A DNA stretch of 64,000 bases from Lunularia cruciata. Its lineage: Eukaryota; Streptophyta; Marchantiopsida; Lunulariales; Lunulariaceae. Positions within the stretch are counted from its first letter, which is position 1; each line of letters begins with the position of its first letter. Shown here piece after piece: positions 10,985 through 18,855 of this stretch. The position numbers and the translations under genes were made by a program. The DNA lies in NCBI GenBank assembly GCA_948567375.1, contig OX419756.1:14451001-14515000 (forward strand), read 5' to 3'. Below the pieces are notes generated by a model that saw only the letters and a list, made by a program, of their open reading frames with translations, had not been told where the DNA came from and searched no databases.

Positions 10985-11079
10985 ATGTACCTCACGGCCT
11001 TACTGGCTCAATAAGGAAGCAGAGAAGCGAGGGAAGGAAGAAGAATAATGCACAAAGATCCCGAAAGGCAACCTCACAA

Positions 11080-14000
11080 TTGATTGTCGTGAATGGAATC
11101 CTAGAAGGTAATCAAGTGAGAGTATTAATAGATCCGGGAGCAACAGAGAATTTCTTGTCTCGCTCCGTTGCAATAAGCTTGGGAATGGATCTAGAGAGAG
11201 ATGGAAGTGAAGAAGTAGAGTTACCAAATGGGCAAACAGAGAGGATTGAATCATTACCTAGACGGGTAACCCTCTCTATAGGAGAATATCAGGAAGCAAT
11301 TGAGTGGCGAGTGATACAATTAGCCCGTTATGATGCAATTTTAGGCATGCCATGGATGGAGCAGTACAACCCAATGGTGGATTGGAGGAAGAAAGTAGTG
11401 AGAACCCACCAATGGTCAATCATTGGGGTTAAAGAAAAATCACACAGGCAGAAACTGCCTCTATATGTCGTAGGGACAACAATTGTCTGTAAGACTGATA
11501 GATGTTTTCTGGGTCTAATAAGAGAAGTCCAGAGTGCACAACTCGCTGGACAAATTCTTGAGAAATTGAAGGATGTGGTGGATGAGTTTCAAGATGTCTT
11601 TCCCGATGATCTACCCTCAGGATTACCACCTAAAAGGCGAGTAGATCACAAAATAGAGACACTCCCGGGGAAGACACCTCCTTGTAAGGCCCCATATCGC
11701 CTATCACCTCATGAGTTGGAGGAGTGTAAGACTCAAATTGAGGAGATGCTACAAAAAGGGTTCATCCAACCTAGCCTATCACCATATGGGGCCCCTGTCT
11801 TGTTTGTGAAGAAGAAGGATGGTACAATGCGCATGTGCATTGACTATCGGGGTCTCAATCAGCAAACAGTGAAGAACAAATACCCCTTACCTCGCATGGA
11901 TGACCTGTTTGATCAACTCCATGGAGCAAGATACTTCACCAAACTGGACTTGCGGAGCGGTTACAATCAAATCCAAATTGCAGAGGAGGATGTGTACAAA
12001 ACTGCCTTTCAAACCAGGTATGGCCACTTTGAGTATCTTGTGATGCCTTTTGGCCTCACCAATGCGCCTGCCACTTTCATGAGCCTAATGAATGACATAT
12101 TTTGTCCATACTTGGATAAGTCTGTTATCGTCTTCTTGGATGATATCTTAGTATATAGTAGCACGATGACAGAACACAAACAACATCTACGAGAGGTCCT
12201 CCAGATTCTAAGACAGAATCAGTTGTACGCCAAAATCTCAAAGTGTGAGTTTGGCAAGTCTGAAGTAGACTACTTAGGGCATAGAGTAAGTGCAGAGGGC
12301 ATTCAAGTATTGACAGATAAAATAGAGGTCATTCAAAAATGGAGTGCCCCAGAAGATCAAACTCAACTTAAGAGCTTCTTGGGGTTGACGGGATTCTATC
12401 GTAGATTTGTCAAGGACTTCTCCAAGGTTGCATAGCCTTTAACGGCACTACTTGGCAAGGGGAAGAAGTGGACATGGGGAACTGCACAAGAGTTGGCCTT
12501 TCAAGAATTGAAGGCCGCCTTGCTACATGCACCAATCTTGAAGTGGTATGACCCAAAACGTCCAATCAAGTTGGCTACGGATGCATCAGGCGTAGCAATA
12601 GGAGCAGTCCTACAACAAGAGTGGCATGACGGATGGCATCCAATTGCATATTTCTCTTGAAAGTTGTTACCGGTAGAGCGCAACTACCGCACCACAGAAC
12701 GAGAAGAGCTGGCCATCGTTCTAGCAACCAAGCATTGGAAGCACTACCTGGGCGAGAAGGCATTTGTAGTAGAGACAGACCACAAACCTCTAGTCTACCT
12801 TGAGACGCAGAAGGATCTATCTCGTCGCCAAATTTGGTGGACAGAGTGGCGACAACGCTTCAACATGACAATCACCTACGTGGAAGGTAAGAAGCAACTT
12901 GCAGATGCATTCACCCGCATGCCAATGGCCAACAACTTGGCGGCAGAGGTGAAGATTAACCCTGAATTCTGGCAAGAGATTCTAGCTACTACAAAAACTG
13001 ATCCACAGATTGTAGAAGCGCAATCGTCCAAAGGTGTCACCAGCACCCAAGGACTCACCTTTCGAGAGGGCCGATTGTGGATCCCAAATGTCCCAGAATT
13101 ACGCACCACCATTCTAGCGGAATGTCATGATTTGGCCATTGCAGCTCATGTCGGAGTGGACAAGACCTTGGAGGCAGTCAAGCGCCATTACTATTGGCCC
13201 AAGATGAGCAACGACGTGATGGACTATGTGCGTAGCTGCCTACTTTGTCAAAAGAACAAAGCTTCTAATCAAGCTCCTGCAGGGCTCCTTCAACCTCTTC
13301 CCACTCCTACCCAACGTTGGGAACAAGTGAGTATGGATCTCGTCTGTGAATTACCCAAGACCACCTCAGGGTTTGACTCCATTGTGGTCTTTGTGGACCG
13401 GCTCAGCAAAATGATTCATGTACGCCCTACCACCAAGGAGGTGACTGCTCCACAACTAGCTCAACTATACTTAGATGCAGTCTTTGCTCACCATGGCTTG
13501 TCTAGAGTACTCATCACCGATAGAGGCACCCAATTCACCAGTTTGTTTTGGCAAACACTCTTTGGTTTCTTCAAAACCAAGTTGGCCATGTCTACAGCTT
13601 ACCACCCACAAACAGATGGCCAAACAGAGCGGGCTAATCGCACGATTGAAGAAATGTTACGCGGCTTCACCTTAGAAGGCAAGAGAGGTGGGACACCCTA
13701 CTACCGTTGGTGGAATTCGCTTACAACAATTCAGTGAATGCCTCCACCCAGGTCACTCCGTTCTTCCTCATGTATGGTGAGCATCCCTTCACACCTTCTA
13801 GCTTGATGAAGATCCGTCCAGTGACTACCAAGGTTGATGCAGTCAACACATTTGTTTCTAGAATCCAACAAGGTGTGGAGAGCGCCAAGCACAGGTTACA
13901 GATTGCGCAAAATCGACAAAAGCAGTATGCTGATGCACACCGTAGGCACGTGGAGTTCAATGTTGGGGATCAAGTGTGGCTATCGACAACCAACCTCACA

Positions 14001-14408
14001 TTAGTTGGATCTCGTAAGCTCAAACCTCGTTTTATTAGGCCTTTCTCGATTCTTCGTCGCATCGGCGCGGTGGCCTATCACCTTGAGCTACCACCACACA
14101 TGAAGATCCATCCAGTGTTCCATGTCTCCCTATTACGCAGGTATGCTCCCCGATCAGGCCAAGGTACTTCCACATAGGACATTCGACCTTGTCCAACAGT
14201 CATTGATGGCATAGAGGAATATGAAGTGGAGCGGATTCTCCAAAAGCGCATGCGTGGTACTCGCCATCCGCGGGTGGAATATCTAGTACAATGGAAAGGT
14301 TACCCCCTCTATGAAGCAACCTGGGAACCCGCTGCCAATTTGGCACATGCACCGGTGTTGGTGCAAGCATTTGAGCAACAATTGCACAACGAGGACGTTG
14401 CGTCTTAA
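11080..14408 (+). pseudogene. pol of B: protease, RT, RNase H, integrase, chromodomain
   Basis: One frame runs from before 11080 to about 13690, then shifts and ends at TAA 14406. Protease: [13 protein letters not shown] (Asp at 11131; Pro replaces the usual Ser/Thr of DSG). [33 protein letters not shown] and the catalytic [10 protein letters not shown] (about 12132). RNase H: TDASGVAIGAVLQQ, TTEREELAIV, ETDHKPLVYL. Integrase: His-His-Cys-Cys zinc site at 13120-13260, then MDLVCELP, ITDRGTQFTS and HPQTDGQTERANR supply Asp, Asp, Glu. The chromodomain is at about 14220-14390 (YEVERILQKRM, YLVQWKGYP, TWEPAANL) and should steer integration to marked chromatin. Breaks: TAG 12433, TGA 12658, a one-base loss near 13688, TAG 14175. 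Confidence 0.93.
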
Positions 14409-14420
14409 AAGGAGGGGGTC
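14407..14420 (+). promoter_or_regulatory. Polypurine tract of B
   Basis: AAAAGGAGGGGGTC ends at the base before the 3' LTR and overlaps the pol stop codon. This is the expected plus-strand primer. Confidence 0.85.
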
Positions 14421-15159
14421 TGTAATACCAAGGGTTAGCCATATGATCTAGATGTGAAATTCGGTTTGGTAACATCTAGAATGATGTTATACATGATGGT
14501 CAAAATAGATCAGATAGAAGTATCACCAAAAGAGTACTTTTACTAATAGGGCAGAAACCGAAATAGACTTGAGAACCTTAGAACCAATAGCTAGACATAT
14601 GATTTAAAGGTGAGAATTGGTTTGGTAACATCTGGAAGGATGTTACACATGATGGACTAAACAGATCAGAAAGAGGTATCACCAAAAGGAGACTTCTACT
14701 AATAGAGTACGAACCGAAATATGCCTGAAAACTTTGAAGGCAATTTCGGAGGCCTAAACGGATGAATTAGGCCTCAAAAATGTGCAAATTTCCCCCCCAA
14801 TGGAGGAAAGGCTGGCCTTCCCTCCCCCCTGGTTTGTCTCGTCGAGAGCTTTCCAATGGTACCTTACTCATGTGATTCTGAGATTCCTACAGGAAGATTC
14901 CCTAAAACATTCCCTCCGGTCAAAGCTCATTTGACCAACCAGATAGGACCTAGACCAGACAGGTCACCCACCCAAGTAAGTAATCCAAGGGTGGAGCTTG
15001 CTGACATGTCACCTATCCGTGTCCTTAATCCTATGGTGGAGCTTCCTTGGAGGAGATCCTCTTTGTCTATATAATAAAGAGAAGGTGCTCCCTTGGGGCA
15101 TCAAATGTTGGAGTGTGCAATCTGTGTTTTCTCTCTTCTCTTGTCCTCGGAGTATTACA
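14421..15159 (+). repeat. 3' LTR of B
   Basis: 739 bp starting TGTAATACC and ending GTATTACA. Compared with the 5' LTR, 11 substitutions and no indel were seen; nine are C/T or G/A changes, several of them at CG. It is followed by the CTAGC duplication. Confidence 0.95.
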
Positions 15160-15169
15160 CTAGCTCACA

Positions 15170-16528
15170 AAACAAAAAGTAGAGAATGGAGAGGATTCAA
15201 TGATAAGAAATGTAAATGAAAACCCTCCATCTCATAAACCAACATCAATTAACTCTGCCACCATTTGGCATTTGATATAATATGAGTTATCTACTTCTTA
15301 AGCTACCAGGATCACCAAGAATAGGATCAAAGTGTCTCTCCTAACCAAAGCTACATGTGTAAAGATATTAGTGGAATACTCACTAGGACAACAATTGAAG
15401 GTGGACTAGTTGGCTAGGGCACCAGTCTAAGAACCAGAGATCTACAGTTCAAACCCTATTGCACATAACCTAGTAGGGTAGGCAGATTTTCCCAAATAAT
15501 GACCAAAAACTATTCTAAACTAGCTAGCCTCATGCCAACAAGTTGGCTTGTTGGCCCTTCTAGGCCTTTGTAGCCTTTCTTAGTTCATATTCCTATGCCT
15601 CAAAGCCTCTCTAGGCCTTTGTAGCCTCTTGTAGTTCATATTCCTATGCCTCGAAGCCTCTAAACACTCAAATGAGGCCAGTGCTTCCGTACACCATTTG
15701 TATCAATTTGAAAGAGCTTTTGCACACGATCATTCTGTAAGAAATTCTAAACCATGATCAAGCTACCAATGATCAACAAGGCTTGGAGATACCAACCAAC
15801 ACCCTCAGTTCTTGCACCTGATATTCCCTTGACCTCACTTCTTTGATGTAATCAATTTGTTCTCAATGTGAATCACACTCAATCAGATCAGTACTTGATC
15901 TATCACTTAACAATCTTCCAACAACTGGACATTGACTACAATCAAGCAACACCCACTCTAGCTAAGAGACTCCAGGTGATGTTTTCTGGCCTCTATCCAC
16001 CATAGCCAATAACTCAAAAGCTCAACATCAAAGAAGTGAGCTCTCTAGAGCTGCACTTCAAAATTAGACCCCCTGATCTCGACTTATGTCTCCCACCCTA
16101 AAGGTCCCTTTGATGGCACATCTGACGATGCAAATGGTGCAAGTGACAATAGGCTCCACCATGTAGTCATTACCCCGAATATTAAATCTGACCATCAACA
16201 AGTAGGGTATGAGTAACTACCAAAATACTTCTGACTTCCCACACTACTACTCCGACGTCTGAGCAATCTAGGTGCGATGCTACAAATGATATGATAAAAG
16301 CCGCCGAGCATCACTTAAAATCTTTTAGCTAGAGTGGGTGTGGTTTGACTAGAATCACTATCCATTGTTTGCAGATTATTAAGTTGAGGATTGAGTTCTA
16401 ATCTGATTTGAATGTAATTTAAATGTGAATTGAATTGATTATTGTGATACTTTAGAGTTCATATATGAATTTTTGTATGGTGTTGATTGTAACATATGTT
16501 ATGTAGCTATGTATATACACATGACATA
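15170..16528 (-). repeat. G-family LTR (minus strand)
   Basis: The stretch is homologous, in opposite orientation, to about 32500-33990. Shared blocks include the segment around 15880-16060 matching 32890-33090, and the segment around 15230-15480 matching 33690-33930. The outer end near 16528 matches bases 51-1 of the window. Inner end taken as the A1 boundary. Inside it, 15951-15970 and 16320-16345 form a short inverted pair (ACACCCACTCTAGCTA and its complement). Confidence 0.65.
15401..15470 (+). other. tRNA-like (SINE-head) segment inside the G LTR
   Basis: TGGACTAGTTGG resembles a pol III A box, and CAGTTCAAACCCT about 43 bases on resembles a B box. The intervening sequence has tRNA-like spacing with CCAG near the anticodon arm. 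The same segment is in the other G LTR, on the minus strand at about 33690-33770. Stems do not pair well, so it is not a working tRNA; it could be a fossil SINE head. Confidence 0.4.
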
Positions 16529-17371
16529 GTGCGCGTCCCTTGCGATGTTGTAATCCTCCGTGTGGAAGAGCAGTGTAAAAATAACCTATAAGTAGAGTTC
16601 CACCACGCAGGACTCCAAGCACTACTTACAAGTAGTGAATTATTAATTAACACATAAGTGGTGCACATATGACAGATTAGAGATAATAAATTGCCCAGGT
16701 CTATTCCCCCTAGACAAGCAGTGACCCATATTATTATTGAGGGTGATGTAGAGGGGCAGGAGGACTTGCAAGTCTGACCGGGCTCGAAAATAATTCCAAC
16801 CAACCAAGGAATAAAGATTATTGATCCGCTGAATCTTGTAATAGATACAGATTCTTGACTGTAAGAAATTACTGGAATTGTACGACGAGTGTCGCGACAA
16901 TACTAGCCATAGGACATGAGTCGATTGACAAAGGATATGAGTATTTTGTACGCTCAAATAAAGCAACACTGTATTCCATTATAATTTTCCATGGTAGGCT
17001 CAAATAAAGCAACAGTGTTTTCAATTATAACTTTCCATGGTAGAGTGTTTAACTCGCATTGTATTGACAAAGAATCGACACGGTGAAGGTCGTTGTACTG
17101 GTTTTAATTTGCTTGATAGAAAAAAGATACAATATATGACAGGGAGCTTTTTGGGGGAAGTGCTTACCTTCCTTATCCCGGGGGAGTGAATTTTGTAGTT
17201 TCTTTTGACCTATTGACATTCGATTTACAACAAAAAGAGGTCGTTATAAAGCAGATTCCTGAAAGTACCCCGTGAAGTAAACTACACGTCCCTTAATTCG
17301 CGTCATGGGTTTTAGTTGACAAGGCTCCGGTGACCATTCATTAAAGTGGCCCACATGTCTTACTGGTTGAT
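16529..17371. other. Low-copy non-coding stretch
   Basis: No gene is supported. Minus-strand ORFs of about 100 codons at 16507-16969 have no recognisable domain. A 46-bp tandem pair is present at 16952-17043. Confidence 0.4.
16952..17043. repeat. 46-bp tandem duplication
   Basis: Two adjacent copies (16952-16997, 16998-17043), each starting GCTCAAATAAAGCAACA and ending CCATGGTAG, differing at a few sites. Confidence 0.9.
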
Positions 17372-17449
17372 TCACAGAAGCATCCCCCTAACAGAAGTGG
17401 ACAAACACTGGAAATCTGAGATGCAATCTTGAATCCTAAGTGGAAAGAA

Positions 17450-17572
17450 GATATCAAGGAGAGAATAAGGCGACCGCGTAGAGAACACGAAGGATGGGAA
17501 GAACCCCATCAAGCCGTACATACAAGGGAGGGACGAAAAAGGTAAAATGGGGCTAGGCCCCATTTTAGAGAA
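17450..17572 (-). repeat. Copy of the 3' tail of the reverse transcriptase element
   Basis: Read on the minus strand, GGGCCTAGCCCCATTTTACC, then CTTGATGGGG and GGTCGCCTTATTC, match in order the sequence following the RT-element ORF at 26940-27035. It may be a severely 5'-truncated insertion of the same element. Confidence 0.45.
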
Positions 17573-17650
17573 GACTTAGTCTTATTAGAGAAGTCTTAGT
17601 CAAATTGAAACTACCTTAGAAAGTCTTCAAACTTCAGTTTGAAAGCCATA

Positions 17651-17757
17651 TAACATAATATATTAGACATGTCTAATATATTATGTTACTGCAATTCGCG
17701 AATTCCGATACTGCAGTATCACCAGTTCAGGAACTACCGCGCAATTATCTCGCGAGA
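17651..17757. repeat. Cluster of five palindromes
   Basis: A perfect 38-bp palindrome (17651-17688, centre GACATGTC) is followed by AATTCGCGAATT (17693-17704), GATACTGCAGTATC (17707-17720), GTTCAGGAAC (17725-17734, two-base centre) and TCTCGCGAGA (17748-17757). The first has no spacer, so it could extrude as a cruciform or form a stem-loop in RNA. Function unknown. Confidence 0.9.
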
Positions 17758-18855
17758 GACCGTGGAAACCCATGTTCTTATTGGAGACTGATTTTCTCAA
17801 TAGTATAGTTATGGAACTGTTGAAGCTCGGACTGAACAGCTAGTACATAATTCGAAAGTTGCATATCATAATGGCCGAATAGCTAGTCAGAGCACAAAGA
17901 AACTGTAGAGTCCATACTTGGTACCGTTGCAAACTTAATTGAGGTGAGCAATTAAGTGTTCGTGGTAGATAGCCCCCCGCTATCCTCGTGTTCTCCTTTT
18001 TTCCCCCCTATTCGAATCATGTGGTTGCCCGAAATTTCGGAAAATTGATGAGGAGAGAGATAGTGGTTAACTATCAGCTGGTTGCATGTCATTTACACTA
18101 AAGTCTGGGCTCTTGGATAAATATCCGCGCCGCGAATCCCTGGAATCAAGTGCTTTGAGTCCATTGCTCACTCTTTACCTCACAACCTACTGAAAAAATG
18201 ATTCACTTCCAGGCCGGAATCTTTCTGTTTTACAGAAATGCTTACGAAAGAGAAACCGATCCCAAGAGGAACTGTCAGCATGTGACGGACAATATGGTAT
18301 AATCCAGCAAGAGTCCTTGCAGACTACGGCAGAGAAACTGTCCCAGATCAATGTGTCCAGAAGGCGCTTTGTGGATCAGGACTACGTAATATTTTGACAC
18401 CTGCACGATTAAGGTGAGCGCACTGACTTTACCTTTTGGCAAGTACATGAGATAACAAAAGGTTGAACTTCCATCTTTGAAGACTTAAATGGATACGGCC
18501 ACCTTTTCTGTTCGGAACACCCAAAACCGTCGTCTCACCCTATCTACATTGAAAATATAGAATCAGGACCCCAAAGCTAAAGGGATCTCTCGATTCAAGA
18601 CTTCTGTACATCTTGTCGCTTAGTCCGAGTTAATGAATTCCCAGTCTGTCGGAGAACCTTAAGCTATATGTCTCGAGATTTTGATATGCTTACCTTGTCT
18701 CGAGATTTTGATATGCTTACCTATATGTTTGTCATTTATACCGTCCTGTACTAGTCAATTCAATTCTAAATCCAGACCAGATAGCTTGCCACTTCTATTT
18801 GGTACCATCGAGATCGACATACAACTGTATAAAGTATGGTAGATGGGTGTTTCAA
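17758..18855. other. Non-coding region downstream of the receptor kinase
   Basis: No ORF with a recognisable product. The part next to 18856 should include the kinase 3' UTR. A 27-bp tandem pair is at 18669-18722. Confidence 0.4.
18669..18722. repeat. Perfect 27-bp tandem duplication
   Basis: TGTCTCGAGATTTTGATATG plus seven more bases occurs twice without a mismatch (18669-18695, 18696-18722), about 135 bp beyond the kinase stop codon, so probably in or near its 3' UTR. Confidence 0.95.

Larger units (their letters stand above)
8554..15159 (+). mobile_element. Chromovirus B (Ty3/gypsy with chromodomain), 6606 bp, full length
   Basis: Both LTRs are 739 bp. The ends are TGTAATAC and GTATTACA (the first G of the 5' copy is now A). 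The 5-bp target duplication is CTAGC (8549-8553 and 15160-15164). The internal region has an initiator-Met primer site, leader ORFs, gag, protease, RT, RNase H, integrase and a chromodomain, then a purine tract. The LTRs differ at 11 of 739 sites by eye (about 1.5%), so the insertion is fairly young. At least five premature stops and one frameshift prevent autonomous movement now. A solo LTR of the same family lies at 54044-54779. Confidence 0.95.
611..15169 (+). mobile_element. Tat-like Ty3/gypsy retrotransposon A1, interrupted by chromovirus B
   Basis: Direct LTRs at 611-1276 and 7866-8553 (finished by 15165-15169) flank an internal region with a primer site, leader ORFs, gag, protease, reverse transcriptase, RNase H and integrase in that order. 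The order with RNase H before integrase makes it Ty3/gypsy. The protease of the DGGS type, followed by LLGRPWL-like residues in the A2 copy, points to the Tat/Athila side rather than chromoviruses, and no chromodomain is seen. Element B sits in its 3' LTR. Every gene has stops or frameshifts, so it is dead. The flanks (TTATC before, AAACA after) do not match, so no target duplication survives. Confidence 0.85.

Noticed and set aside
15401-15470. Functional tRNA gene
   Set aside because: A- and B-box-like words exist but acceptor and anticodon stems do not pair; it is kept only as a tRNA-like repeat segment.
16507-16969. Two overlapping minus-strand ORFs of about 100 codons
   Set aside because: No domain, Cys/Ser-rich low-information translations, no support from splice sites or repeats of the protein elsewhere.
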